This document shows positions 28,065 to 37,288 of a stretch of 64,000 bases of DNA, one piece after another. The notes beneath the pieces were generated by a model. It did not search any database. It was not told where the DNA came from and saw only the letters and a list, made by a program, of their open reading frames with translations. Within the stretch, counting starts at the first letter, position 1, and the number at the start of each line of letters is the position of its first letter. A program made the translations under genes and the position numbers. The DNA is from Bifidobacterium sp. ESL0769 (lineage in GTDB: Bacteria > Actinomycetota > Actinomycetes > Actinomycetales > Bifidobacteriaceae), in assembly GCF_029395495.1 (NCBI RefSeq), contig NZ_CP113918.1:992001-1056000 (forward strand), read 5' to 3'.

Positions 28065-29014
28065 GTGAGCGATACGACAGGAAAAAACTTGCCCAAAGCA
28101 TCACCGCTGCGAGGCTTTATTACGAGGATGCCCTCGACCAGACGGAGATTGCCCGTAATCTCGGCATTTCAAGGCCAACGGTTTCCCGGCTTCTGAAGCT
28201 GGCACGGGAAACCGGTGTCATCAAGATCGAGATCAACAATCCGTTCGTCGACGCGGAGGATCTGGGTGTTCAACTGGTCGATAAATACCAGATGAACATC
28301 CATGTGGCCCCTAACAATTACAACGGCGAGATTTCGACGTTGGACAGTCTCGGTGCCTATACCGCTGAGTATCTGACGCAGACCATTCGGCCCGGTGACA
28401 TCATCGGCCTTGGTTGGGGCAAGACGATTCATTCCGTCACCACCCATTTGAACAACCATCCGGTGGAGGATACCACGGTCGTCCAGCTCAAGGGCGGCAT
28501 CAATATCCGCTACCAGGATACGTATGCCGATGAAAGCGTGACCGAACTTGCCGCAGCTTTGGGCGCGACCCCGCATTTCCTGCCGTTGCCGCCGTTTTTC
28601 GACAGCAAGGTGACCAAAGAGATCGTGGAACGCGACCGCTTCATCGAGCAGACTCTCGAGCTCGGCAAAAAGGCCAATATCGCCCTCTACAGCGTCGGCA
28701 CCGTACGCAACGATGCACTGCTGTTCCAGCTCGGATACTTCAACTCCAAGCAGAAGGCCGCGCTGAAGAAGTCGGCTGTGGGTGATGTCGTCTCGCGTTT
28801 CATCGACAAGGATGGCAAGGTCGTCAATAAGGATCTGAACGACCGCACCGTCGGCATCGGGCTGTCGGATTTGAAGGCCAAAAAGCACTCGATAGTGGTG
28901 GCGGCAGGGATTTTGAAGGCTCCTGCCATCCGTGCGGTCATGAAAGCAGGCTACGCCAACGAATTCATCGTCGATCAGGCGATAGCCCAGGAATTATTAA
29001 CTTATGAAGATTGA
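28061..29014 (+). CDS. deoR: SorC-family regulator of the nucleoside operon (DeoR-like)
   Basis: A 317-residue protein: an N-terminal helix-turn-helix (DQTEIARNLGISRPTVSRLLKLAR, about residues 24-47) and a SorC sugar-binding domain (GDIIGLGWGKTIHSV, TVVQLKGG). This is the plan of Bacillus subtilis DeoR, which represses dra-nupC-pdp and is released by deoxyribose-5-P. Here it sits inside the operon and probably represses it in the same way. Its start overlaps the deoD stop. The symbol follows B. subtilis usage and is by analogy. Confidence 0.88.
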   Translation: MSERYDRKKLAQSITAARLYYEDALDQTEIARNLGISRPTVSRLLKLARETGVIKIEINNPFVDAEDLGVQLVDKYQMNIHVAPNNYNGEISTLDSLGAYTAEYLTQTIRPGDIIGLGWGKTIHSVTTHLNNHPVEDTTVVQLKGGINIRYQDTYADESVTELAAALGATPHFLPLPPFFDSKVTKEIVERDRFIEQTLELGKKANIALYSVGTVRNDALLFQLGYFNSKQKAALKKSAVGDVVSRFIDKDGKVVNKDLNDRTVGIGLSDLKAKKHSIVVAAGILKAPAIRAVMKAGYANEFIVDQAIAQELLTYED

Positions 29015-29025
29015 GGTGTTGAACC

Positions 29026-30324
29026 ATGCGAATGGTTGACGTTATCGACAAGAAACGAAACGGTGGGGAGCTGAGCGACGAGGAGATCAAGTTCTTCGTC
29101 GACGGTGTGGTCAGCGGGGAGATTCCCGACTATCAGACCAGCGCCCTGCTGATGTCCATCTATTTCAAGGACATGAACGATCACGAGCGCTCCCAGCTCA
29201 CCCTGGACATGATGAACTCGGGGGACAGGCTTGACCTTTCCGGCATCCCGGGCATCAAGGTCGACAAGCACTCCACCGGCGGCGTCGGCGACAAGGTGAG
29301 CCTTCCGTTGGCGGCCATGGTGGCGGCCACGGGCATTCCCGTGCCGATGATTTCCGGACGTGGGCTCGGCCATACCGGCGGTACGCTCGACAAGCTCGAA
29401 GCCATTCCCGGCTATCAGGTCGAAATCAGCGAAAAGGACTTTATCGATCAGGTCAAGCGTGAAAAACTTGCGATCATCGGTGCGACGGGCAACATCGCCC
29501 CGGCGGACAAGAAGATCTATGCGCTGCGCGACGTGACGGACACGGTCGACTCGATTCCGCTGATTGCCAGCTCGATTATGAGCAAGAAGATCGCTTCCGG
29601 CACCGATGCGTTGGTCATCGATGTGAAGACTGGCGCGGGCGCGTTTATGAAGACGCTGCCGAAGTCCGAGGAACTGGCCAAGGCGCTGGTCGAGATCGGC
29701 AAAGGTGTGGGCATGCAATGCATGGCCGTCATCTCCGACATGAACCAGCCGTTGGGCCGGAAGGTCGGCAACACCTTGGAGATTGAGGAGACACTCGACA
29801 CTTTAAAGGGCAAGGGCCCGAAGGATTTGCTCGAGCTGGTGCTCACGTTGGGCAGCTATATGGTCGTGCTCGGTAAGAAGGCGGCCAACGAGGACGAGGC
29901 GCGCGCGATGCTCGAACGCACCATCGAAGACGGTTCGGCGCTTGACCGGTTCCGCGCCATGGTCGTCGCCCAAGGTGGAGACGGCCGTGTCGTCGACGAT
30001 TACAGCATCATGCCGCACGCGAAGTACCGCATCGAACTGCCGGCCAAAGCCAGCGGCTACGTCTCCCAGATGCTTGCCGACGAGGTCGGCATCGCCAGCA
30101 TGAAGCTCGGCGGCGGCCGTGAGAAGGCCGACGACAAGCTTGATTACGGCGTCGGTATCGAGCTCAACAAGAAGGTCGGCGACAAGGTCTCCGAGGGCGA
30201 GTCCCTGCTGACCATCTGCAGCGAGAGCGAGGATGTCGACGACATCAAGGAACTGCTCTATAGCTGCATCAAGATCGGCGATAAAGCCGAGCCGTATCCG
30301 ATGATTTACAAGATCATCAAGTAG
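29026..30324 (+). CDS. pdp: Pyrimidine-nucleoside (thymidine) phosphorylase
   Basis: A 432-residue protein opening [20 protein letters not shown], with [16 protein letters not shown] (phosphate binding), [16 protein letters not shown] (the family signature) and [11 protein letters not shown]. It splits thymidine, deoxyuridine or uridine to base plus (deoxy)ribose-1-P. As the last gene of the operon it covers pyrimidines while deoD covers purines. GAGGTG lies nine bases before the ATG. Confidence 0.95.
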   Translation: MRMVDVIDKKRNGGELSDEEIKFFVDGVVSGEIPDYQTSALLMSIYFKDMNDHERSQLTLDMMNSGDRLDLSGIPGIKVDKHSTGGVGDKVSLPLAAMVAATGIPVPMISGRGLGHTGGTLDKLEAIPGYQVEISEKDFIDQVKREKLAIIGATGNIAPADKKIYALRDVTDTVDSIPLIASSIMSKKIASGTDALVIDVKTGAGAFMKTLPKSEELAKALVEIGKGVGMQCMAVISDMNQPLGRKVGNTLEIEETLDTLKGKGPKDLLELVLTLGSYMVVLGKKAANEDEARAMLERTIEDGSALDRFRAMVVAQGGDGRVVDDYSIMPHAKYRIELPAKASGYVSQMLADEVGIASMKLGGGREKADDKLDYGVGIELNKKVGDKVSEGESLLTICSESEDVDDIKELLYSCIKIGDKAEPYPMIYKIIK

Positions 30325-30350
30325 CGATATCGGTCTGATTGTCAGATTGC

Positions 30351-30380
30351 GTGCGCCCCGTCCAACTCGACGGGGCGCAC
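30351..30380 (+). terminator. GC-rich hairpin after the nucleoside operon
   Basis: An 11-bp perfect stem (30351-30361 with 30370-30380), 8-base loop, no clear T-tract. Probable end of the operon. The following 200 bases to rpsD hold its promoter and no other gene. Confidence 0.7.
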
Positions 30381-30599
30381 GTCCATACTCTGCGAGTAAA
30401 ATAAAAGTTTGTGTTCGCCATAAGGCGGGCATTATCTGGAGTCTTAGCCCATCAGTGGGTCGGCGATGTTCTTCGTGTAAGCGGTGAATGTCGTTGGCGC
30501 TTGGCGCCTTGAAGCACTGGAGAGGCCTGGCTCAGCGCGGTTTCGCATGATTCCGCGTTCCGTTCAGATAACGACAGAATACAAAGGAACAACAGAAGA

Positions 30600-31226
30600 A
30601 TGACTAACATTCAGCGTTCTCGCCGTCAGGTGCGCCTTTCGCGCGCCCTCGGCATCGCACTGACTCCAAAGGCTCAGCGCATCTTCGAGAAGCGTCCGTA
30701 CGCTCCTGGTGAGCATGGCCGCACGCGTCGCCGCACCGAATCGGATTACGCGGTTCGTCTGCGTGAGAAACAGCGTCTGCGCGCCCAGTACGGCGTCTCC
30801 GAGAAGCAGCTTCGTGCAGCTTATGAAAAGGGCACCCACACCAAGGGCCAGACCGGCGATGCAATGCTCGTCGATCTCGAGACTCGTCTCGACGCTCTGG
30901 TGCTTCGCGCAGGCTTCGCCCGCACGACCGCCCAGGCACGCCAGTATGTCGTGCACCGTCACATTATGGTCGACGGCAACGTGGTGGACCGTCCGTCCTA
31001 CCGCGTCAAGCCCGGCCAGACCATCCAGGTCAAGCCGAAGAGCCAGACCATGGTTCCCTTCCAGATTGCCGCTGAAGGCGTGCACCGCGATGTGCTGCCC
31101 GCAGTCCCCGGATACCTGGACGTCAACCTCGCCTCGCTCAAGGCGACTCTCACCCGCAAGCCGGAAACCAAAGAGATTCCGGTCGAGGTCAACATTCAGT
31201 ACGTCGTCGAGTTCTACGCTCGCTGA
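30600..31226 (+). CDS. rpsD: 30S ribosomal protein S4
   Basis: A 208-residue protein with the S4 N-terminal region and the S4 RNA-binding domain (LETRLDALVLRAGFARTTAQ, then ARQYVVHRHIMVDGNVVDRP). It nucleates assembly of the small subunit body. It stands alone here, with a long leader and a strong terminator, and is not in an rpsM-rpsK-rpoA operon. Confidence 0.98.
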   Translation: MTNIQRSRRQVRLSRALGIALTPKAQRIFEKRPYAPGEHGRTRRRTESDYAVRLREKQRLRAQYGVSEKQLRAAYEKGTHTKGQTGDAMLVDLETRLDALVLRAGFARTTAQARQYVVHRHIMVDGNVVDRPSYRVKPGQTIQVKPKSQTMVPFQIAAEGVHRDVLPAVPGYLDVNLASLKATLTRKPETKEIPVEVNIQYVVEFYAR

Positions 31227-31259
31227 TTTCTGAATCCCATTCCTTTTAGGACATACCGC

Positions 31260-31294
31260 AAGGGCCCTGTGAGTTTCAAACTCACAGGGCCCTT
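31260..31294 (+). terminator. Terminator after rpsD
   Basis: A 17-bp perfect inverted repeat (31260-31276 with 31278-31294) that would fold as a long GC-rich hairpin. It could also serve the convergent gene at 31325-31714. Confidence 0.9.
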
Positions 31295-31324
31295 GGCGTT
31301 GTCGGTTAAGTTGTCGATGTTATG

Positions 31325-31714
31325 TCACTCGCCAACGATGGCATCCACGATGGCGGAAACGATCGACATGATGATGGTGCCGATTATCGAGGCGAAGAAG
31401 CCAGAAATATAAACGCCCACGCCGAAGAGCGATACCGCCAGCCATGAGGCCAGCCGCATGCATAGCCAGTTGACGACCAAAAGCAGAATGATTGAAAGCA
31501 ATCCCAGTGACATGATGGACAACGGCAGGGCTAAAATCTGCGTGACCCAATTCAGAATCGGTTTGACGACCGCGTTGACTAGGGCCAGAAACAGCGCGAA
31601 GGCGGCAATGCCGAGAATCGGGGGAGTGCCGATCGGCTGCATGCTTGGGATGAGCAACACCATCACGGCAGCGGCGATGGTAAGAATGATCCAGCGTGTG
31701 AAAAATCGTGTCAT
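31325..31714 (-). CDS. Phage-holin-like (YvlD-type) small membrane protein
   Basis: 129 residues forming about four membrane segments. ALFLALVNAVVKPILNWV is the typical YvlD/phage_holin_4_2 signature. These proteins are widespread chromosomal membrane proteins of unknown role and are not evidence for a prophage. No strong ribosome site is visible before the start. It is convergent with rpsD. Confidence 0.75.
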   Translation of the reverse strand: MTRFFTRWIILTIAAAVMVLLIPSMQPIGTPPILGIAAFALFLALVNAVVKPILNWVTQILALPLSIMSLGLLSIILLLVVNWLCMRLASWLAVSLFGVGVYISGFFASIIGTIIMSIVSAIVDAIVGE

Positions 31715-31840
31715 AAGAACAGTATGGCATAGGGGCCTGTTTGTAGAGCATTTGCGAGTGGTTCGTCCACGTCGTCAGCGCTAATCGAAATAATTATATT
31801 ATATTAAATATTATTAATTAAGATAGAAAGGTCGCTGCTC

Positions 31841-32803
31841 GTGGGAAGCGTTGCGTTTTCGGTCGGCAAGCATACTGATTGGGATTTCGATTCGTTGCGT
31901 AAAGTGGCGTTTACCTCCGAGCAGCTATATACGATGATCGGTGGCCCGGATTACCTGCGCTATGTCGTGCCGGCCAAGGACGTTCCGTTCGCCAGTTACG
32001 CAAACGATGATGTATTTGCCTGGATGCGTCGTCGGTTGGTGGATTCCTGCGGTGCCATGGGCTTGGTGGGTGCCGACGCCATTCCATGCCCCGCATTGCA
32101 GCAGCTGATCGAGCCGATTCGCGACACGGCTTTCGCGGTGGGCGACGGTGTTATGCCTCCGGACGACGATCACGACGACATCCGTACCTACGTCGCGTAT
32201 TTCGGCACCCGCTATGCCACGTTATGCAGGTTTTCGACCGTTCCTTACCAGCTTGGCTACAACCTCATCGGATTGGGCGGGCCAGATCAGTGGGAGAGTA
32301 ATTTTCTTGAAGAGACGGGCACTTTAGAGGGCTTCAAAAAAGCCTCTGTGGCCTTGAAGGTGAATGTCAAAGAGCCTCGCGAAAAGGCTTTGCTGAACGG
32401 AGCAATAAGCGGATCCTTATATGATGCCGAAAAGTTTGCGGAAGCCAGAAATCTGCCGGAGGAACCTTTCGTCAATCTGGCGAGGGGAATACGAATCGGG
32501 CACTACCAATGTTTGACAATCCAGGGTGTCGATTTTCGGCGCACAAGGCTTGCTGAATCATCTCAGTTGCGTGATTTGCGCATCGGCCCGCAACCCTGGC
32601 GCGCATCGGAGGTGTTTCCGGGGGCCGGCGCGTTTTTCGTGATTGATTTCGACGCCAACCCGGGCGAGGACACTTCGGTCTGGGAAGGCGAAAGCATTTC
32701 CCATATCAGTTTTGAGTTCGCGCAAAAAGGCAGCTTGCTAGAACGATTTTCCGGCATACCACGCGCGCAGTGGGGCCAGTCCTTAGCAGGAATGGAGAAA
32801 TGA
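31841..32803 (+). CDS. Unrecognised 320-residue protein heading the type VII-like module
   Basis: A soluble protein of mixed alpha/beta character with no signal peptide or membrane segment. Conspicuous features are an acidic stretch PPDDDHDDIRTYVAY near residue 106 and a C-terminal region with several Phe-rich strands (GAGAFFVIDFDANPGEDTSVWEGESISHISFEF). I do not recognise a domain. It starts at GTG 31841 after GAAAGG and an AT-rich promoter-like region. The next gene begins two bases after its stop, so it is the first gene of the effector module. A chaperone or adaptor for secreted proteins (comparable in place to EspG in ESX loci) is possible but unsupported by motifs. Confidence 0.7.
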   Translation: MGSVAFSVGKHTDWDFDSLRKVAFTSEQLYTMIGGPDYLRYVVPAKDVPFASYANDDVFAWMRRRLVDSCGAMGLVGADAIPCPALQQLIEPIRDTAFAVGDGVMPPDDDHDDIRTYVAYFGTRYATLCRFSTVPYQLGYNLIGLGGPDQWESNFLEETGTLEGFKKASVALKVNVKEPREKALLNGAISGSLYDAEKFAEARNLPEEPFVNLARGIRIGHYQCLTIQGVDFRRTRLAESSQLRDLRIGPQPWRASEVFPGAGAFFVIDFDANPGEDTSVWEGESISHISFEFAQKGSLLERFSGIPRAQWGQSLAGMEK

Positions 32804-32804
32804 T

Positions 32805-33281
32805 ATGGAAAGTGAAGCAAAACTTCGCAATGAATCGGCGACTTATCGGAATAGGGCCGTACAACATTCTGAAGCGGCAAAGCAGGCTCAAAACCGAGTC
32901 AATGAAATCAATGGCAAAATAAGTGGAACTCAGTCTCGTATTCAGGCCGTCGTGAATTTTAAGAATGGGACATTGACCGGACTGGAAACGACAAACAACA
33001 CACTGACTAACGATTTGAAAAATATGGGGACTGCTGTGGGCGTGGGGCTGGCGGATGAAAGTGCAGGCTCTCATGCAAAAAGCCTTAACAAGAACAATGG
33101 TGTGCAGCTGAAAATCGTTCGTGATAAGTGTGATGCAATCATCTCCAGGCTCAATCGAGATTTGACTTCATTGAACCAATCACTTACAAAAGCACAATCT
33201 GACCTTAAAAGTGAAAATGCCGCAGTCACCAGCAACCAACGACTTCAGCAACAAGTGGATAACGAGTTGCAGCAGAATTAG
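32805..33281 (+). CDS. Coiled-coil protein of a type VII/LXG module (YwqH-like)
   Basis: 158 residues, almost entirely helical with heptad patterns (NRAVQHSEAAKQAQNRVNEI and LNRDLTSLNQSLTKAQSDLK) around a short glycine-containing middle (GVGLADESAGSH). There is no signal peptide or membrane segment. Size, helicity and place before a WXG100-like protein and a large effector resemble YwqH/DUF5082-type partners in B. subtilis LXG operons. It probably helps present the effector to a type VII export channel. The family match is by pattern and position only. Codon use here becomes more AT-rich than in the flanking housekeeping genes. Confidence 0.6.
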   Translation: MESEAKLRNESATYRNRAVQHSEAAKQAQNRVNEINGKISGTQSRIQAVVNFKNGTLTGLETTNNTLTNDLKNMGTAVGVGLADESAGSHAKSLNKNNGVQLKIVRDKCDAIISRLNRDLTSLNQSLTKAQSDLKSENAAVTSNQRLQQQVDNELQQN

Positions 33282-33380
33282 CCTCAATGATTTTGGTAGC
33301 TCTGTTCCGAATATACGGGAGAACCTTTTAAGTTCATAACTTGTTGATCATCCGTTTAAAAGACGAAAGAAGGGAATGAT

Positions 33381-33821
33381 ATGTCTGTATTAGAGGGGAA
33401 GGACTGGCTGCCGATTGGCTCTGTGGTGCACCTCAATGAAAATGGTCACCTGGTGATGATTGCGGGTGTGATGCAACGCGACGAGAACACCGGAAGGCTT
33501 TGGGATTATATGGGCTTTCCTTATCCGGAAGGCAATATGAAACCAGGCGAAAGCTTGATGTTCAATCGTGCTGATATCGATCGTGTCTACTTTTTGGGTT
33601 ATCAATCATTGTCAGGTATCGATTTTCTGGAGTTTCTTCAGAAGAATGAGGCCGAGTTTTGCAAGCGTCAACTGTCAGCCGAGCAAGCTGCGCAGCAGAC
33701 AGGAGAGGCGCCAGCGTCGGATGGCTCTGTGAACGATGCGGCAGATGAATCAACAACCTATGGGTCTGGTCAAAATCTGTTCGAAGAACAATGGGGAGTG
33801 GGACATGATACCGCAGAGTAA
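33381..33821 (+). CDS. DUF4176 domain protein
   Basis: A 146-residue protein. Its first 80 residues match the DUF4176 pattern: LPIGSVVHLNENGHLVMIAG, then DYMGFPYPEGN and FNRADIDRVYFLGYQS. The last 60 residues are acidic and probably disordered. DUF4176 proteins are typically encoded in type VII secretion (LXG effector) clusters of Gram-positive bacteria, and their role is not known. An AGAAGGGA site precedes the ATG. The end overlaps the next gene by 17 bases, so the two are translationally linked. Confidence 0.8.
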   Translation: MSVLEGKDWLPIGSVVHLNENGHLVMIAGVMQRDENTGRLWDYMGFPYPEGNMKPGESLMFNRADIDRVYFLGYQSLSGIDFLEFLQKNEAEFCKRQLSAEQAAQQTGEAPASDGSVNDAADESTTYGSGQNLFEEQWGVGHDTAE

Positions 33822-34137
33822 GAGTTCGATACCGCAAAGTAAAGATGAAATCAGGCTTGACAAAGGCGCTACCGATAACGTCATCGGCGGTGTGAAAACG
33901 ATTGAGTCGAATCTGAGGGATTTGGCACGCCAGTTCAATACGGTGGATTCCGATCTTGAGGAGTGGCAAGGGCAAGCCGGCGATGCCGCAAGAAACAAGT
34001 CGCAGTCCATCAAGGTGCTTATTGATGCTCTTGCAGATCAGATCGGCGAGTTTGCCGACGGCGTTGGACGCGGAAAGGTCCTGATGGAACAGGTCGATGA
34101 GGATATGGCCGGAATGTGCATAGCTGGAGGAAAGTGA
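33805..34137 (+). CDS. WXG100/ESAT-6-like small protein
   Basis: 110 residues, two predicted helices joined near SDLEEWQGQAGDAARNKSQS, which contains Trp-Gln-Gly, the WXG turn of ESAT-6-like proteins. The C-terminal helix (LADQIGEFADGVGRGKVLME) ends in acidic residues. WXG100 proteins are exported by type VII systems or act as partners of larger effectors. I chose ATG 33805, after GGGGAG; the frame is open further upstream. The stop overlaps the effector start (TGATG). Confidence 0.75.
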   Translation: MIPQSKSSIPQSKDEIRLDKGATDNVIGGVKTIESNLRDLARQFNTVDSDLEEWQGQAGDAARNKSQSIKVLIDALADQIGEFADGVGRGKVLMEQVDEDMAGMCIAGGK

Positions 34138-35420
34138 TGTTCAAAGCAGATTCGGATCAGATTGGTGAGGCTTCCCAAGCGGTCAAAAAAATGTATGATT
34201 CCGCGAAAATCATCAGTTCGTGCCTCAAGCTGCAGGATAATACATTGAGTTCAGCAAACAGTGGCATGGCTGCGCAATCGCAGAGCGGTGAAATGTTGAT
34301 GCTCCGATCGAGCTTGGATGCGTTCATGGATGGTATCAATACCTATCGCAATGAACTTAATGACGCGAGTAGTGAATTGACGGGTGATCTGACTGCGAAG
34401 AGGCACAACGTGCTCTTTTGGGTGTCTGGGACAGCGAGCAAGAAAACTGTTATTGCCTGTGACATATCGGCTAATATGCAGGGGGCTTGTTCGACGGTGC
34501 ATAATACTGCCGAGTCTTTGGAAAATGCTATTCCAGCAGCAATTGATGCGGCGCGTGGTCTTGATAATGGCCATGGCGAAGTGGATGCAATTTGCGAGGT
34601 ACTCTCTAAACTTCGCTTCTATGCCGCAGGGGAGAAGGGGCTCAGTGACACTTTACTGAATAATTGGAATTCATATGTCGGTGCGATTAATGATTTTGAG
34701 ACTCACTTCTCCGGCCTGTTCAACTCGTCGGTCATTGATAAACATGCACAAGAGGCAGCTGCGAATGATAAGGATTTGATAGCAGAATACGGTACGAAAA
34801 TTGCTTTGAAACTTCCTAAGTTTTTAGGTGATATAGAGAAGTATTCGGATGATCCACAGGAGATGGAAAAGCTGTTAAATGATCCAAAGCAGGCTTTCAT
34901 CGACAAACTTTCCGAAAGTTTCAAGACCAATGTTGCTCCATTCGACTATTTCCTTAAACATGCGAAAAAAGATGTGGTTGGCAAAGATCTCCATGTCGAC
35001 AAGCATATCGGAAATGATTCAAAGCAGCCGAAAGAAAAGGCTCCCTCAGAATTTGAAGAAGACCTGAAAAGTATTGAGAAAAGTGATAAGGAGGGTAAAA
35101 AATGGACCGCCTTAGGTAAAACATCTGGAGTCTTAGGAAAATTTATAGGTCGAGCAACTGCGGTGTATAACGTTTACGATGTAGTCCAAGTGACAGGTGA
35201 TGCGTATTCCTCATCCGGTAGTGTCTGGCAGGCTTTGCAAAAAGGCGGGAAGCGTGTTGTCAAGGATACTACGGTGACTGCTGCTGCGGATATTGGATTT
35301 CTAGTGGGCAGTCTGCCTGGAGATGCGACCTTCGATCCCGTGCTTGCTGCAGGTGGAGGTCTTGTTGGAAGTTTTTTGCTTTCGGAAGGTGCGGATCGTT
35401 TATTTGGTGAGGATTGGTGA
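34137..35420 (+). CDS. LXG-like candidate type VII effector with a membrane-active C-terminus
   Basis: A 427-residue protein. Residues 1 to about 210 are helical, like the LXG/WXG secretion domains (QIGEASQAVKKMYDSAKIIS onward). The middle part (about 210-330) is charged and Lys-rich. The last 95 residues contain Gly/Ala-rich hydrophobic stretches (TAAADIGFLVGSLPG and LAAGGGLVGSFLL) resembling glycine zippers of pore-forming effectors such as staphylococcal TspA. There is no signal peptide. GGAGG precedes ATG 34137. The next two genes encode membrane proteins, as expected for immunity to a membrane-targeting toxin. Toxicity and export are inferred; the secretion machine is not in this window. 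Confidence 0.6.
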   Translation: MFKADSDQIGEASQAVKKMYDSAKIISSCLKLQDNTLSSANSGMAAQSQSGEMLMLRSSLDAFMDGINTYRNELNDASSELTGDLTAKRHNVLFWVSGTASKKTVIACDISANMQGACSTVHNTAESLENAIPAAIDAARGLDNGHGEVDAICEVLSKLRFYAAGEKGLSDTLLNNWNSYVGAINDFETHFSGLFNSSVIDKHAQEAAANDKDLIAEYGTKIALKLPKFLGDIEKYSDDPQEMEKLLNDPKQAFIDKLSESFKTNVAPFDYFLKHAKKDVVGKDLHVDKHIGNDSKQPKEKAPSEFEEDLKSIEKSDKEGKKWTALGKTSGVLGKFIGRATAVYNVYDVVQVTGDAYSSSGSVWQALQKGGKRVVKDTTVTAAADIGFLVGSLPGDATFDPVLAAGGGLVGSFLLSEGADRLFGEDW

Positions 35421-36217
35421 TAAGGGTGGCTGATGAGGTTTCAAAGACTTTGGCCAATTTTCAACTTGTATCGCAACAAAAACAACCAGCATGCGACTAT
35501 GATTTCATGTTGACACCGCCGTTGATGGATGAGTTTGTGGATGCGGCAAACGCTTACGGGCAGCATTGGAAGTGGTTTGGAATATGTGCCACTACATTTA
35601 TTGCAGCAATATGTTGTTTGGGAATAGCAAATGGCAAATTTCTGGATTCCGGACAGAACAAATTCATTTTGATCGGTTGCGTACTGTTGGCCTTGATTGC
35701 TTTGACCTTGGTGGTGTCACGTTCGGTACGACATTTGTTGACTATGTCTGGTCTGTTTTACGAATGGCATACATGGTTTGCATTGGCACATGACCGGTCG
35801 GTCTTCCGCCAGTTGCAGTGGCGGCAGATTACCCATCATAATTTCGAAGGCACCGAATGGTGTACGCCGTGTCGCGTATCGGTTTCCGAGGGTGGGATAC
35901 AGATGATTCGGTGGGTGTCTGGGAAGGTATATAAGGATGGTTGCCCGTGGGAACAGATCGAGTGTGTGCGGGTCACGCCGCATGCGATTGTGCTGGGTCC
36001 GTCCGCTTGGTCGAAGGCACATTTCAATTTTCTTGATGGTTTGATAAGAGTTGGTGATGTCAGCCATTGTGTGGTGATACCTAGAAAATCTGTCGGTAAC
36101 GTGAATAAGTTCGTAACGGATTGCTGGATGCATGTCTTGGACGTGCGTCCTGATTTGCGTCAGCCTTTGAGTCGCAAGACCCGTTTCCGCCGTTGGTTCC
36201 ATGGCGACGATTTATAA
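35417..36217 (+). CDS. Two-TM membrane protein, candidate immunity protein 1
   Basis: 266 residues: an N-terminal cytoplasmic part with LMDEFVDAANAYG, two membrane segments (about residues 53-72 and 82-102), and a cytoplasmic C-terminal domain (TPCRVSVSEGGIQMIRWVSG, CVRVTPHAIVLGPSAWSKAH) resembling a YcxB-like domain. It overlaps the effector stop; GTG 35417 is the likely start, with TTG 35414 and GTG 35426 as alternatives. The next gene is a clear paralogue. Direct coupling to the effector suggests self-protection; this is untested. Confidence 0.65.
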   Translation: MIRVADEVSKTLANFQLVSQQKQPACDYDFMLTPPLMDEFVDAANAYGQHWKWFGICATTFIAAICCLGIANGKFLDSGQNKFILIGCVLLALIALTLVVSRSVRHLLTMSGLFYEWHTWFALAHDRSVFRQLQWRQITHHNFEGTEWCTPCRVSVSEGGIQMIRWVSGKVYKDGCPWEQIECVRVTPHAIVLGPSAWSKAHFNFLDGLIRVGDVSHCVVIPRKSVGNVNKFVTDCWMHVLDVRPDLRQPLSRKTRFRRWFHGDDL

Positions 36218-36324
36218 ATGCTGTTTAGTTTGTATGAAGATATTCTTTGTATTGCAGAGGTGAGATGGTTTTAAGCGTAGCTGTTGAGTAATGGGATGAG
36301 AGCCGGTTCGGGCAGGAGTTGGTG

Positions 36325-37134
36325 ATGGGAGCGTTAAGCGAGATGCAGAAAGAGTCTGAAGGACATTCAATAGGATTTGTCGGGAAAGAGATGGCGCGTA
36401 ACTATGATTTCAGTCTTAATGTGCCATTGATGGATGAGTTTGTGGATGCTGCTAATGCATATGGACGTCGTTGGCATTGGTATTTAATATACGTCTCTGT
36501 CTTCTTCATTGCAATATTGTGTATGGGCATAGGGAATGGCAGAATTGCTCAACAGAAGAAATTCTTCTTGATTTGTTTTGTTGTATTGACGCTTCTGGCG
36601 GCAGTTTCAGCGTTTTCGCATCGGCTATTGCATATAGTCATAATGCAGGGAATGCTGTACACCATGCAGTCGTGGTTTTCGGCATTCGGGAGTAAGGGAA
36701 GAAAAGGCAGACAACAATTCAGAAAAGTAATGTGGGGCCTAAATACTGATTCTCTGGTATCTGATCCTGGTTGGCGTACGCCGTGTCGCGTGTCAGTTTC
36801 CGAAGACAGGTTGCGTATGGTTCGCTGGGTGTCTGGTAAGGTTTATGAGGATGGTTGCCCGTGGAGGTATGTGGAGTGTGTGCGCGTGACTCCGCACGCG
36901 ATTGTGCTGGGACCTTCTGCTTGGTCGAAAGCCCATACTACGCATCTCGATGGTGGTTCGGTGAGAACTGGCGATGTTAACAATTGCGTGGTCATACCTA
37001 AAAAATGCGTTGACAACGTGAATAAGTTCGTAACGGATTGCTGGATGCACGTCTTAGCCGTGCGTCCTGATTTGCGTCAGCCTTTGAGCCGTCGAACTCG
37101 TTTTCGTCGTTGGTTGCATGGCGACGATTTATAG
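36325..37134 (+). CDS. Two-TM membrane protein, candidate immunity protein 2 (paralogue)
   Basis: 269 residues with the same plan as the preceding protein: LMDEFVDAANAYG, two membrane segments, then a C-terminal domain. The C-terminal half is nearly identical (RVTPHAIVLGPSAWSKAH, NVNKFVTDCWMHVL), while the membrane segments and the loop after them differ. This pattern fits duplication followed by divergence of the part that would meet an effector. AGGAG lies six bases before ATG 36325. The 107 bases between the two paralogues hold no gene. Confidence 0.65.
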   Translation: MGALSEMQKESEGHSIGFVGKEMARNYDFSLNVPLMDEFVDAANAYGRRWHWYLIYVSVFFIAILCMGIGNGRIAQQKKFFLICFVVLTLLAAVSAFSHRLLHIVIMQGMLYTMQSWFSAFGSKGRKGRQQFRKVMWGLNTDSLVSDPGWRTPCRVSVSEDRLRMVRWVSGKVYEDGCPWRYVECVRVTPHAIVLGPSAWSKAHTTHLDGGSVRTGDVNNCVVIPKKCVDNVNKFVTDCWMHVLAVRPDLRQPLSRRTRFRRWLHGDDL

Positions 37135-37288
37135 ACAGAGCCGAATGTTTTTTATCGTAAGATAATTCATGAAAACCGGCATCCCAACTTTGGTATGGGC
37201 AAAGTCTTAGTGGCACAAACGGAATCGTCGGTTTCGTTAAGCCCGTCTTCTTTCTTGCATTCTGTGTCGCTGTCGAGGCAGTTGCAAT

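Noticed and set aside
31325..31714. Prophage remnant based on the holin-like protein
   Set aside because: YvlD-type holin-like proteins are ordinary chromosomal membrane proteins, and no other phage gene is nearby.
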